DNA of 64,000 nucleotides, taken from the NCBI RefSeq assembly GCF_040358985.1, contig NZ_CP132932.1, positions 2,542,001-2,606,000 on the forward strand, written 5' to 3'. The translations under genes were made by a program, and so were the position numbers. Shown piece after piece: positions 35,028 through 42,861 of the stretch; positions within the stretch are counted from its first letter, which is position 1; each line of letters begins with the position of its first letter. Below the pieces are notes generated by a model. That model searched no databases and was not told the origin of the DNA. It saw only the letters and a list, made by a program, of their open reading frames with translations. The DNA comes from Tunturibacter empetritectus. Lineage in GTDB: Bacteria; Acidobacteriota; Terriglobia; Terriglobales; Acidobacteriaceae.

Positions 35028-35980
35028 AGTTGTTGGAGGCTCATTCCTTGAAGCATGTTGCCGCGCATGGCGTCGATGGCGGCGGTGAGAGGCAATGCTC
35101 GGATCAGGGGCTGGACGACTGCGGGAAAGCGGGTGGAGGAGAAGAAGACTCCGGAGAAGATCCACATGGGAAACATGACGAAGTTCATGAGGCCGGAGAC
35201 AGCTTCGATGGTTTTGGCGCGGGAGGCTGTGAGCAGGCCGAGGGCAGAGAAGGCTAGTGAAGTGAGCATGCAGAGGAGTGCGAGTTGCGTGATCGATCCG
35301 CGGAAGGGCACACCGAAGACGAGGCGGGAGAAGCCGAGGAAGGCGGCGACTTCGATGACGAGCATAACCAGACGCGAGAGGAGAAACGATGCGAGGTACT
35401 GCCAGCGCGGCATGGGCGAGGCGACGAGGCGCTTGAGGAGTTTCTTTTGGCGCGCGTCAACGATGGCGAATCCCATGCCCCACATGGCGGATCCCATCAA
35501 GTTCATTCCCAGCAGGCCTGGCACGACGAAGTCGATGTACCGGGAGCCGGTTTCGTGGACTAACTCTTCTTTGGTGGGGAGGGCGTCGTGTCGGCCGGCT
35601 GCGGTTTGGATGGCGCGGTCGGCGAGGAGCTTTGCGGTTCGTGCGTCCGGGTTGGTGGAGTCATACTGGTAGACAGTCGTGTCCGGCCTCTGAACTGCGA
35701 GGAGCAGAATGCGTCCCGTCGCTAACGCCTGCGTGCCTGCTGCTTCATCCATCGTTGTGGAGGTCAGTCCTTTGTCGGCGTTGAGTGCCTGGGTGAGTTG
35801 CAGCGTGGTCGCGCCTACCTGAAGGACCTCCGGCGGGCGGTTGCGAAAGGCGATGCCAAGGCCGGCGGCGAGCAGGATGGGGAAGATGAAGATCCAGAAG
35901 ATGGCTTCGGGCTCGCGAAGGAAGAGGCGGAAGCGCATCATCGTGAGTTGATAGAGGCTGCTGAACTCCAGCTTATTCAT
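34949..35980 (-). CDS. ABC-2 type transporter permease
   Basis: A 343-residue inner-membrane permease. One helix lies near residues 28-45 (FWIFIFPILLAAGLGIAF), then a large extracytoplasmic loop (about 50-160) and five helices to the end, with the conserved FVVPGLLGMNLMGSAMWGMG segment. This is the ABC-2 exporter pattern used for drugs, lipids or polysaccharide. It overlaps the ATPase gene by 8 bases, so the two form one exporter. The substrate is not evident. Its 3' end is duplicated at 32.6 kb. Confidence 0.9.
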   Translation of the reverse strand: MNKLEFSSLYQLTMMRFRLFLREPEAIFWIFIFPILLAAGLGIAFRNRPPEVLQVGATTLQLTQALNADKGLTSTTMDEAAGTQALATGRILLLAVQRPDTTVYQYDSTNPDARTAKLLADRAIQTAAGRHDALPTKEELVHETGSRYIDFVVPGLLGMNLMGSAMWGMGFAIVDARQKKLLKRLVASPMPRWQYLASFLLSRLVMLVIEVAAFLGFSRLVFGVPFRGSITQLALLCMLTSLAFSALGLLTASRAKTIEAVSGLMNFVMFPMWIFSGVFFSSTRFPAVVQPLIRALPLTAAIDAMRGNMLQGMSLQQLIAPVAILLAWLIIPFAISLLIFRWR

Positions 35981-36956
35981 CGCGGAGGTTCCTTCCGGTG
36001 AGGGCTACGAAGACATCTTCGAGCGTGGCCGAGTGGGTGCGGAACTCGTCGAGGTGAAGCCCCTGCGAGGCGAGTACGGAGAAGATCTTCGGGACTGCGG
36101 TGTGGAGCTCGCGCACGGAGAGCTGGTGGATTCCGGCGGTGAGGCGGTGTGACTCTACTCCGTCGATGGCTGTCAGCAGGGCTGGATCGACTGCGGCGGC
36201 TCCGTTTGCTCCGGTTGCTCCGTTGTCCTGGCTGGTGGCGGCGAACTCTACGATGTGTTCTCCGCCGACGGAGGCGATGAGCTTCGGCGGGGTGTCGAGC
36301 GCGATGATGCGGCCGTGGTCCATGATCGCGACGCGGTCGCAGAGGCGCTCGGCCTCGTCCATGTAGTGGGTGGTGAGGATGATGGTGCGGCCCTCCTGCT
36401 TGAGGCGGTCGAGGAGATCCCAGAGGTTGCGGCGTGCCTGGGGATCGAGGCCGGTGGTGGGCTCGTCGAGGAAGAGCAGCTCGGGGTCGCCGACGAGCGC
36501 GCAGGCCATGGCGAGTCGCTGCTTCTGGCCGCCGGAGAGAGTGCCTACGCGGGCGCTGCGCTTCTCTTCGAGCTGGGCGGTTTTGATGGAGTCTTCGACG
36601 GTGATGCCGCGGCGAAAGAAGCTGCGGAAGAGGCGCAGGGTCTCTTCGACGGTCATCTTCTCGGAGAACTGGGTCTCCTGGAGTTGGAGGCCGATGCGCT
36701 GGCGCAGTTCTTCGGCGTGTGTGCTCCAGTTGAGACCGAGGAGTTCGACGACGCCGCTGTCGGGTGCGGTGAGGCCTTCGCAGATCTCGATGGTAGTGGT
36801 TTTGCCGGCGCCGTTTGGCCCGAGCAGACCGAAGCACTCGCCGGATGTGACCTCGAGATCGAGACCGTTGACGGCGACGACCTCGGCGAAGGCCTTGCGG
36901 ACTCCGCGCAGGTGGAGGGAGGGCGCCTGGGGCGTCGGCTTGGCCGTAGAACTCAT
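35973..36956 (-). CDS. ABC transporter ATP-binding protein
   Basis: A 327-residue ATPase subunit. Walker A is GPNGAGKTTT (about 48-57), the signature is LSGGQKQR, Walker B with the catalytic glutamate is LLFLDEPTTGLDP, and the switch histidine is in ILTTHYMDEAERLC. The C-terminal extension (after about 230, containing an alanine/asparagine-rich segment and a DUF4162-like end) is typical of DrrA/CcmA-like exporters. It is the first gene of the two-gene exporter operon and no substrate clue exists. Confidence 0.95.
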   Translation of the reverse strand: MSSTAKPTPQAPSLHLRGVRKAFAEVVAVNGLDLEVTSGECFGLLGPNGAGKTTTIEICEGLTAPDSGVVELLGLNWSTHAEELRQRIGLQLQETQFSEKMTVEETLRLFRSFFRRGITVEDSIKTAQLEEKRSARVGTLSGGQKQRLAMACALVGDPELLFLDEPTTGLDPQARRNLWDLLDRLKQEGRTIILTTHYMDEAERLCDRVAIMDHGRIIALDTPPKLIASVGGEHIVEFAATSQDNGATGANGAAAVDPALLTAIDGVESHRLTAGIHQLSVRELHTAVPKIFSVLASQGLHLDEFRTHSATLEDVFVALTGRNLRDE

Positions 36957-37031
36957 GGACTTAGAGTATGCGGGGCGGGTGCCGCGATCAACCGCTGAAG
37001 TGCAGAGTCGTTGCCAGAAGTGCGGGGGCCG

Positions 37032-37253
37032 CTAGCTGTCTTTGCGGTAGAGGAGCTCGCGCATGGCCTGGCGCCGGGCGGCGTTGGCTTCGGTCTGGTT
37101 TTTGCGCTCGTCGGAGTCCATGCGTTGCTTGCTTACGGGGTCGGTGAACTCTTCGGCGCTGCACTCGGGACAGCGGTTGGCGAAGCCGGGCTTATCCGGC
37201 TTTAGCTCGAACTCTTCTGAGCAGATGGCGCAGACTTTGATCGGAAACGGCAT
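37032..37253 (-). CDS. Small zinc-ribbon-like protein, 73 residues
   Basis: The product reads MPFPIKVCAICSEEFEL, then GFANRCPECSAEEFTDP, and a highly charged C-terminus. The two CxxC pairs form a probable four-cysteine zinc site; the rest is unremarkable. I do not recognise a named family. ATG 37253 is chosen because the homology-like core starts at once, but ATG 37262 (three residues more) is equally possible. The palindromic element copy 2 begins 35 bp upstream and therefore lies in its promoter or leader. Confidence 0.75.
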   Translation of the reverse strand: MPFPIKVCAICSEEFELKPDKPGFANRCPECSAEEFTDPVSKQRMDSDERKNQTEANAARRQAMRELLYRKDS

Positions 37254-37287
37254 ACTCTCCATGATAAATCGACTTCCGATTTTAGCG

Positions 37288-37440
37288 CGCCCTGCACGGG
37301 CGGCGCCCACTTTGTGGGGGGTGTACCGGCTCGCCTTGGGCCTCCCGTTGGTCGGCGGAGAGATTCTTGATCGCGACCAAAGGGAGCGCCAACCGAAGGG
37401 GTATACAAGTCACGAAGTGACCGCCCCGCGCGCAGCGGGC
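37288..37440. repeat. Long imperfect palindromic element, copy 2
   Basis: Second copy of the element at 29413-29561, same orientation. Outer arms hold CCCACTTTGTGGG (37306-37318) and GTCACGAAGTGAC (37409-37421). The inner pair is CCTCCCGTTGGTCG (37341-37354) against CGACCAAAGGGAGC (37374-37387), leaving a central loop of about 20 bases. It sits between divergent genes, the zinc-ribbon protein and the ArsR regulator. Confidence 0.85.
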
Positions 37441-37462
37441 ACTTCGTTATCTCTAAAAATGC

Positions 37463-37510
37463 TTGACAGATTTTTATGTAAGTACTAGCTTACGGTAAGT
37501 GAAAGCTTAC
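37463..37510 (+). promoter_or_regulatory. Promoter with two tandem ArsR-type operators
   Basis: A perfect TTGACA -35 box (37463-37468) is followed after 17 bp by TAGCTT (37486-37491) as likely -10. Two 16-bp dyads of the form GTAAG-N6-CTTAC lie at 37478-37493 and 37495-37510, one over the -10 and one over the start codon. This is the layout expected for autorepression by the ArsR protein. The predicted transcription start coincides with the GTG at 37499, so the mRNA may be leaderless. Confidence 0.7.
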
Positions 37511-37804
37511 GAACAGGTGCAACTTAATGCTTTGGGGGATGTTACGCGGCGGATGCTGCTGGAGCGGCTTCGCCGGGGGCCGTTGCCGGTTGGCGAGCTC
37601 GCGCGTGGTCTTACGGTTAGCAGGCCTGCAGTCTCGCAGCATCTGCGGGTTTTAAAGGAGGCGAAGCTGGTGCGCGATGAGGCAGCAGGAACGCGGCGCT
37701 ACTACAGTTTGGATCCGAAGGGATTTGAGGCGCTGCGAAAGTATCTGGACAACTTCTGGGGCGAGGCTCTGGAAGCATTTCAAGCGAAGGTCGAGGAGAA
37801 GTGA
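37499..37804 (+). CDS. ArsR-family winged-helix transcriptional regulator
   Basis: A 101-residue dimeric repressor. The helix-turn-helix is LPVGELARGLTVSRPAVSQHLRVLKEAKLV and the wing is RDEAAGTRRYYSLDP. There are no metal-binding cysteines, so it belongs to the non-metal ArsR/SmtB branch commonly paired with an SRPBCC gene. The GTG start at 37499 lies inside the second operator dyad and has no ribosome site, consistent with a leaderless transcript. Its stop lies one base before the next ATG. Confidence 0.9.
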   Translation: MKAYEQVQLNALGDVTRRMLLERLRRGPLPVGELARGLTVSRPAVSQHLRVLKEAKLVRDEAAGTRRYYSLDPKGFEALRKYLDNFWGEALEAFQAKVEEK

Positions 37805-37805
37805 T

Positions 37806-38324
37806 ATGCCGGAGAGACAACTGATGATGGATGAAGCGACGCTGCTGGCGGACTCGCAGGAGTTGGAGCCCGTGCGGAAGAGTGTTCGCGTGAAGGCAGA
37901 GGTTGCGCGCGCGTTTCGGGTGTTTACGGAGGAGATGGATAGCTGGTGGCCGCGGACGCACCACATTGGCAGCTCACCGATGAAGCGTGTGGTGGTGGAG
38001 GGCAAGCCGATGGGCGCGATCTATTCCGAGCAGGAGGATGGGACGAACTGTCCGTGGGGTTCGGTGTTGACGTGGGAGCCTCCACATCTTTTTGTTATGG
38101 CGTGGCAGATTCGTCCGGACTGGCAGTTCGAACCGGATCTGAGCAGGTGTAGTGAGGTGGAGGTGCGATTTACTCCGGCGGATGATGGCACGACGCTGGT
38201 GGAGCTGGAGCATCGCCACATGAAGCGACACGGTGCGGGCTGGTCGAAGATGCACGAGCAGGTGAACTCCGGCTGGGTCGGCGTGATGGAGCGGTTTGCG
38301 GCGAAGGCGGATGAGTGGGTATGA
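37806..38324 (+). CDS. SRPBCC (AHSA1-like) domain protein
   Basis: A 172-residue protein with one START/Bet v1-like fold. Landmarks are VRKSVRVKAEVARAFRVFTE at the start, WWPRTHHIG, the strand YSEQEDGTNCPWGSVLTWEPP and the final helix GWVGVMERFAAKADEW. Such proteins bind hydrophobic ligands in a cavity and are often controlled by the preceding ArsR gene; the ligand is unknown. ATG 37806 has GGAG about 9 bases upstream inside the arsR end. Its stop overlaps the next gene start (ATGA). Confidence 0.88.
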   Translation: MPERQLMMDEATLLADSQELEPVRKSVRVKAEVARAFRVFTEEMDSWWPRTHHIGSSPMKRVVVEGKPMGAIYSEQEDGTNCPWGSVLTWEPPHLFVMAWQIRPDWQFEPDLSRCSEVEVRFTPADDGTTLVELEHRHMKRHGAGWSKMHEQVNSGWVGVMERFAAKADEWV

Positions 38325-38745
38325 GGGCGGCGGCGTGGTTTCGCGCTGCGGCTGTGGTGTTGCTGCTGTTTGCCGTGGGCCATACGTACGGCTTTCTGGC
38401 CTTCCGCCCGGACACGGCGGAGGGTCGTGCCGTGTGGGAGGCGATGAACAGCGTGCGCTTTTCTGCTGGGAGCTCGACGTTCAGCTATGGCGGGTTTTAT
38501 AAGGGCTTTGGACTGTTTATCTCGAGCCTTTATCTCTTCGGCGCATGGCTGGCATGGACACTGGGGTCGATGGTGCGCGCCGGGGAGATGGCAGCGCGCA
38601 GGATTGCGTGGGGATGTTTGTGCTGCAGTGCTTTGGAACTGTGCTTTCGCTGCAGTTCTTTTCGGTTGGGCCTGCGGTGTTGTCCGCGCTGGCGGCGCTG
38701 TGTTTTATGATGGGCGCGGTTTCGATGCAGAGGTCTGCTGGATGA
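38321..38745 (+). pseudogene. Small four-helix membrane protein gene, frameshifted
   Basis: The first frame from ATG 38321 gives a membrane protein (WFRAAAVVLLLFAVGHTYGF, then FGLFISSLYLFGAWLAWTLG) as far as RRIAWG, after which it turns into cysteine-rich nonsense ending at 38710. A second frame continues at once with MFVLQCFGTVLSLQFFSVGPA and ALAALCFMMG, ending at 38745. The switch lies in the GGGG run at 38610-38613; one additional G would join both halves into a protein of about 141 residues. It is either a real mutation, an assembly error or, less likely, programmed frameshifting. It is the third gene of the arsR block. Confidence 0.8.
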
Positions 38746-38758
38746 ACGGAGCTATGCT

Positions 38759-39616
38759 TCAGGGCTTCTCGTTGTTCGCGGTTGTATCCAGGTACTTGAT
38801 GAGTATTACTTCGTTGCCGATTGCGTTGTAGATTAGCTCGTCGACGGTGCCGCTTGCTAGAAGAAGACCGTATCCTCCGGCGCGCATCCCCTGTTCCTTG
38901 CGTAGCAGGATGTGGGCCGTGGGATCGGTAGCGGGATTTCCGATGGCCGCGTGGGCGAGGGATTCCTTCTGGAAGCCGGTGCCGGGGTCGCGCACACGGA
39001 AGACCATGGTGCGGGCGGTGCGAATGGCGTTCACTTCGACGACCTGTTCGGGATTGAACTTCGCTCCGTGTTCCATGGCGTTCATAAGAATCTCGCGGAA
39101 GGCCTGGATGATCTCCTGTCTCGCATCTTCGGGGAGTTGGGCGCTGAGTTCCTTCGCGAAGGAGAGAAGGCGCTCGGCGGTGACGAGGCGGCAGTTGGCG
39201 CGGATGGAGACCCAACCGGGACGGGCCGAGAGGATTTCGATGTCGTCTCGCGAGTGGTTGTCGGAAGCCGCACTGGCGACCATGGCCGCGATCTCCTGAG
39301 TGTCGAAGGGAGGCGTGAAACAGCCGAAGACCCGGGCTTTCAGGGCGGCGATGACCTTGTCGGGGGTACTGTGTTGCGCGAGGACGATGCACTTCAGTTC
39401 GGGCCTGATGGAGCGCATCTCTTCGAGGAGCGCGAGGTTCTCATCGATATCGCTATCGGCGCTGGTAATGACGACGTCGAAGCGCCGGGTACGCAACCGC
39501 CTGAGCGCATCGGCGGGGCCTGCCGAATACACCGTGGGCAAGTGAGCGGCAGTGAGTGCGCGGCCGATCTCGCGGCTGATCGGGGTGTGACTTCCGATGA
39601 TGAGAACTCGACTCAT
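38759..39616 (-). CDS. Receiver-like domain fused to RsbW-type HATPase
   Basis: A 285-residue cytosolic regulator. Residues 1-120 look like a response-regulator receiver (VLIIGSHTPISREIGRAL, FDVVITSADSDIDENLALLEEM) with the phosphoacceptor region replaced by SADSD. Residues 140-285 form a GHKL ATPase: N box EILMNAMEHG, G1 box VRDPGTGF, G2-like GMRAGGYGLLLA. This resembles anti-sigma kinases of partner switching rather than a histidine kinase, since no H box is seen. It could phosphorylate a STAS protein such as the one at 49.3 kb. Confidence 0.82.
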   Translation of the reverse strand: MSRVLIIGSHTPISREIGRALTAAHLPTVYSAGPADALRRLRTRRFDVVITSADSDIDENLALLEEMRSIRPELKCIVLAQHSTPDKVIAALKARVFGCFTPPFDTQEIAAMVASAASDNHSRDDIEILSARPGWVSIRANCRLVTAERLLSFAKELSAQLPEDARQEIIQAFREILMNAMEHGAKFNPEQVVEVNAIRTARTMVFRVRDPGTGFQKESLAHAAIGNPATDPTAHILLRKEQGMRAGGYGLLLASGTVDELIYNAIGNEVILIKYLDTTANNEKP

Positions 39617-39703
39617 GTCGTGGTCCGAGACGTGGGAACGAGTTGATTCTAGACCATCAACTTATGCGAGACCATCGCTCGATGGTGTGATCGACCTGCT
39701 CCG

Positions 39704-42700
39704 TCAATCGCCGAGAGCGTCTAAGGCGGCTTTGGTTTTGTCGTAGAGGATGCGGGTTTCGGTGGACTGTTTGCGCAGGCCGTCGATGATGTGGGCGGGC
39801 GCTTTGGCTGTGAAGGCTTCGTTGTTTAGCTGCTTGTCAGCGGCGGCTAGGCCCTTTTCGTACTTGGTGAGGTCTTTGGTGAGTCGTTCGCGTTCTGCGG
39901 GGACGTCTATCTGGCGTTCGTAGGTTATGGCTACGTCGAAGTCGGCGGTGGAGCGGGCGTTCGAGCCGGTGAGTGGTTCGCTGGCGAATTCGACTGTTTG
40001 TACGCGGGCCATCTTGGCGAGGACGTCGGCGTTGGCATCGGCTAATGCGAGGACACGATTGCCTGCGTGGATGGTGATTGGTGTTGCTTCTTTTTCGGGG
40101 ACGCCGAGTTCTTTGCGCAGGCCGCGTAAGGTGACGATGAGGTCCTGCAACGTCTTCATGGCGCTCTCGGCTACGGGGTCGGCGGGGAAGTCGGTGGCCT
40201 GCGGGTAGCGGGTGAGCGCGATGGATTTTGCTGGTGGGTTGCCTTCGTAGAGGGCGTGCCAGATCTCTTCGGTGAGGAAGGGCATGAAGGGGCTGAGGAG
40301 GCGGAGGGCGCTCTCGAAGACGGTGACGAGGGAGGCAAGGGTGAGGGCGGTGGTGGGGTTTGTCTCTGCGGCCGAAAGCTCTTTGGCGGAGGGGGTGGCG
40401 TTGGCTTCTTCGGGATTCTTCGCTCCGCTCAGAATGACAGCTTGAGAGTTGTTTGTTTCGTTCAGAGTGACAGCTTCGGAAGGAGCGCCGAAGTTGAGAC
40501 GGAGTTTCGCAAGTTCGAGGTACCAGTCGCAGAACTCGCCCCAGAAGAACTGGTAGATGGCGTTGGCGGCTTCGTCGAAGCGGTAGTCGTCGAGGGCGCG
40601 GGCTACTTCGGCGGAGACTACGCTGAGACGAGAGAAGATCCAGCGGGTCTCGAGCGGGGTGTTGTCGGGGAGGTTCAACGTTCCAGAGTCGGAGGGTGGG
40701 AGATCCGGCGAGGACGGTCTCGCTTCGCTCGATACCCCACCCTTCGCAAACTGCGCGAAGGATGGGGCACCCGGATTCCCGGTGATTTTTGGCTTGGTGA
40801 GGTCGATGATGATGCCGGCTTCTTTGGCGCGTTCGATGTTCATGAAGAGGAAGCGGGCGGCGTTCCAGATCTTGTTGGCGAAGGCGCGGTAGCCTTCGGT
40901 GCGGGCTTCGCTGAATGCGATGTCGGTGCCGGGGGAGGCCATTGACGCGAGGGTGAAGCGGACGGCGTCGGTGCCGAAGCGCTCGATGATGTCGATGGGG
41001 TTGATGACGTTGCCCTTGGTCTTGGACATCTTCTGGCGGTCGGCGTCGCGGACGAGGCCGTGGATGTAGACGGCTTTGAAGGGGACGGCGTTCTCAAGCG
41101 AACGCGGTGAGCCATCGGGCATGGGGACGTCGAGCATGAAGTGAGTGCCGAGCATGATCATGCGGGCGACCCAGAAGAAGAGGATGTCGAAGCCGGTGAC
41201 GAGGAGGTCGGTGGGGTAGAAGGTGGCGAGGTCGGGCGTGAGGTCCGGCATGCCGGTGTCGGGGTTTGGATTGGGCCAGCCGAAGACGGTGAAGGGGAGG
41301 AGGCCGGAGGAGAACCAGGTGTCGAGGACGTCGGTCTCCTGGGTGAGGTCGGGGGAGTTGCAGGTGGCGCAGTGGGTGGGCGTCGTTCGCGCCACGGTAA
41401 TGGCAGAACAGGCTTTGCAGTACCACGCTGGAATGCGATGGCCCCACCAGAGCTGGCGGGAGATGCACCAGTCGTAGATGTTCTTCATCCACTCGTCGTA
41501 GACTTTCGTGTACATCTCGGGGGTGAATTTGATGTGGCCCTGGGCGACGGCTGCGATTGCTTTCGCTGCGATGCTGTCGCCGCCGGTGGTGGGGGTTTTG
41601 TTGACGGCAAGGAACCACTGCTGGGAGAGGCGGGGCTCGATGACGACGCCGGTGCGCTGGGAGAGGCCGATGGAGTTGGTGTGCTCCTTGATCTCGACGA
41701 GGAGGCCAAGGGCTTCGAGGTCGGCGACGATCTTCTCTCGCGCGGCGTAGCGGTCGAGGCCGTGGTAGGGCGAGCCGGGTAGGAGGACGTGCGCGGTCTC
41801 GTCGAGGATGGTGAGGTTGGGCAGGTTGTGGCGCTGGCCGATGGCGAAGTCGTTGGCGTCGTGCGCAGGCGTGACTTTGACTGCGCCGGTGCCGAACTCG
41901 GGCTTAGCCCAGTCGTCGGCGAGGATGGGGATCTCGCGCGCGGGACTTCCATTGATCTCGCTTAGCGGTAAGCGGACTAATTTGCCTTGCAGGGCGAGGT
42001 AGCGCTCGTCGGTGGGGTTTACGGCTACGGCTACGTCGCCGAGCATGGTCTCGGGGCGGGTGGTGGCGATGACGATCGAGGCGGTTCCATCGGGCAGAGG
42101 GCCATCGGCTAAGGGATAGCGGATGTGGTAGATCTTGCCGACGCGCTCTTCGTGCTCGACCTCGAGGTCGGAGACGGCGGTCTGGATGCTGGGGTCCCAG
42201 TTGACGATGTAGGCGCCGCGATAGATGAGGCCCTGCTCGTAGAGGCGGACGAAGGCCTCGTTGACGGCGGGGCTGAGGCGGTCGTCCATGGTGAAGTACT
42301 CGCGGGACCAGTCGACGGAGGCGCCGAGGCGCTTCATCTGGTCGAGGATGGCTCCGCCGTAGAGCTCGCGCCAGGCCCAGACCTTTTCGACGAAGGCGCT
42401 GCGGCCGAGGTCCTTGCGGGACGTGCCTTCGGCAGCGAGTTGGCGCTCGACCATCATCTGGGTGGCGATGCCGGCGTGGTCGGTGCCGGGAACCCAGAGG
42501 GCGGCTTCGCCGCGCATGCGATGCCAGCGGGTGAGGATGTCCATCTCCGCCTGGTTGAGCATGTGGCCCATGTGCAGGCGGCCGGTGACGTTGGGGGGCG
42601 GCAAAAGAATGGTGAACTTCTTTTGCGCGGCGTGCGTAGTTTCGGGGGTCGGAACGTCAAACAGATGTTCTTTGACCCAGTACTCGGCCCAGCGCTGTTC

Positions 42701-42742
42701 GATAACGGACGGATCGTATGCTTTTGGAAGTTCCTGGCTCAT
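39704..42742 (-). CDS. valS: Valyl-tRNA synthetase with repeat-derived insertions
   Basis: A 1012-residue class Ia synthetase charging tRNA-Val. The HIGH motif appears as HMGH (57-60) after PPPNVTGRL, the editing domain follows (about 190-350), and KMSKT is at 571-575. The helical anticodon domain (from about 690) and the C-terminal coiled coil (from about 945, ending KAALDALGD) are present. Two stretches have no counterpart in ordinary ValRS: about 652-682 (with APSFAQFAKGGVSSEARPSS) and about 750-785 (with AVILSGAKNPEEA). Both are translations of palindromic repeat DNA and keep the frame. An in-frame GTG at 42766 could add eight residues. Confidence 0.95.
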   Translation of the reverse strand: MSQELPKAYDPSVIEQRWAEYWVKEHLFDVPTPETTHAAQKKFTILLPPPNVTGRLHMGHMLNQAEMDILTRWHRMRGEAALWVPGTDHAGIATQMMVERQLAAEGTSRKDLGRSAFVEKVWAWRELYGGAILDQMKRLGASVDWSREYFTMDDRLSPAVNEAFVRLYEQGLIYRGAYIVNWDPSIQTAVSDLEVEHEERVGKIYHIRYPLADGPLPDGTASIVIATTRPETMLGDVAVAVNPTDERYLALQGKLVRLPLSEINGSPAREIPILADDWAKPEFGTGAVKVTPAHDANDFAIGQRHNLPNLTILDETAHVLLPGSPYHGLDRYAAREKIVADLEALGLLVEIKEHTNSIGLSQRTGVVIEPRLSQQWFLAVNKTPTTGGDSIAAKAIAAVAQGHIKFTPEMYTKVYDEWMKNIYDWCISRQLWWGHRIPAWYCKACSAITVARTTPTHCATCNSPDLTQETDVLDTWFSSGLLPFTVFGWPNPNPDTGMPDLTPDLATFYPTDLLVTGFDILFFWVARMIMLGTHFMLDVPMPDGSPRSLENAVPFKAVYIHGLVRDADRQKMSKTKGNVINPIDIIERFGTDAVRFTLASMASPGTDIAFSEARTEGYRAFANKIWNAARFLFMNIERAKEAGIIIDLTKPKITGNPGAPSFAQFAKGGVSSEARPSSPDLPPSDSGTLNLPDNTPLETRWIFSRLSVVSAEVARALDDYRFDEAANAIYQFFWGEFCDWYLELAKLRLNFGAPSEAVTLNETNNSQAVILSGAKNPEEANATPSAKELSAAETNPTTALTLASLVTVFESALRLLSPFMPFLTEEIWHALYEGNPPAKSIALTRYPQATDFPADPVAESAMKTLQDLIVTLRGLRKELGVPEKEATPITIHAGNRVLALADANADVLAKMARVQTVEFASEPLTGSNARSTADFDVAITYERQIDVPAERERLTKDLTKYEKGLAAADKQLNNEAFTAKAPAHIIDGLRKQSTETRILYDKTKAALDALGD
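40413..40473. repeat. Repeat-derived insert 2 within valS
   Basis: The + strand has GGATTCTTCGCTCCGCTCAG continuing AATGACA (40413-40439) and a second, diverged copy of its end at about 40456-40473 (CGTTCAGAGTGACAG). The reverse strand is the dispersed motif beginning TGTCATTCTGAGCG that I know from many acidobacterial genomes. Here it is translated as VILSGAKNPEE inside ValRS. Confidence 0.7.
40716..40775. repeat. Palindromic repeat insert 1 within valS
   Basis: CCCCACCCTTCGC (40735-40747) and GCGAAGGATGGGG (40755-40767) form a 13-bp stem with one mismatch around a 7-base loop, preceded by CTCGCTTCGCTCGATA. It resembles an extragenic palindrome of Acidobacteria but lies inside the reading frame of valS. 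Confidence 0.8.
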
Positions 42743-42861
42743 CGGTGTTTTAAGGGTAGCATCCACGGGCGTTAACCGTTGGTATGCGGTGGCCGGCTCG
42801 AGCTTGAGGAATGCGGTTCGTTGAGAGATGCATCCACGTACACTAGCCCACGAGGTTCTTC

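Noticed and set aside
39688..39701. Possible terminator hairpin after valS (ACCATCG around CGATGGT, nearby)
   Set aside because: The stem is found in the gap but no T-run follows on the reverse strand, so a terminator cannot be supported.
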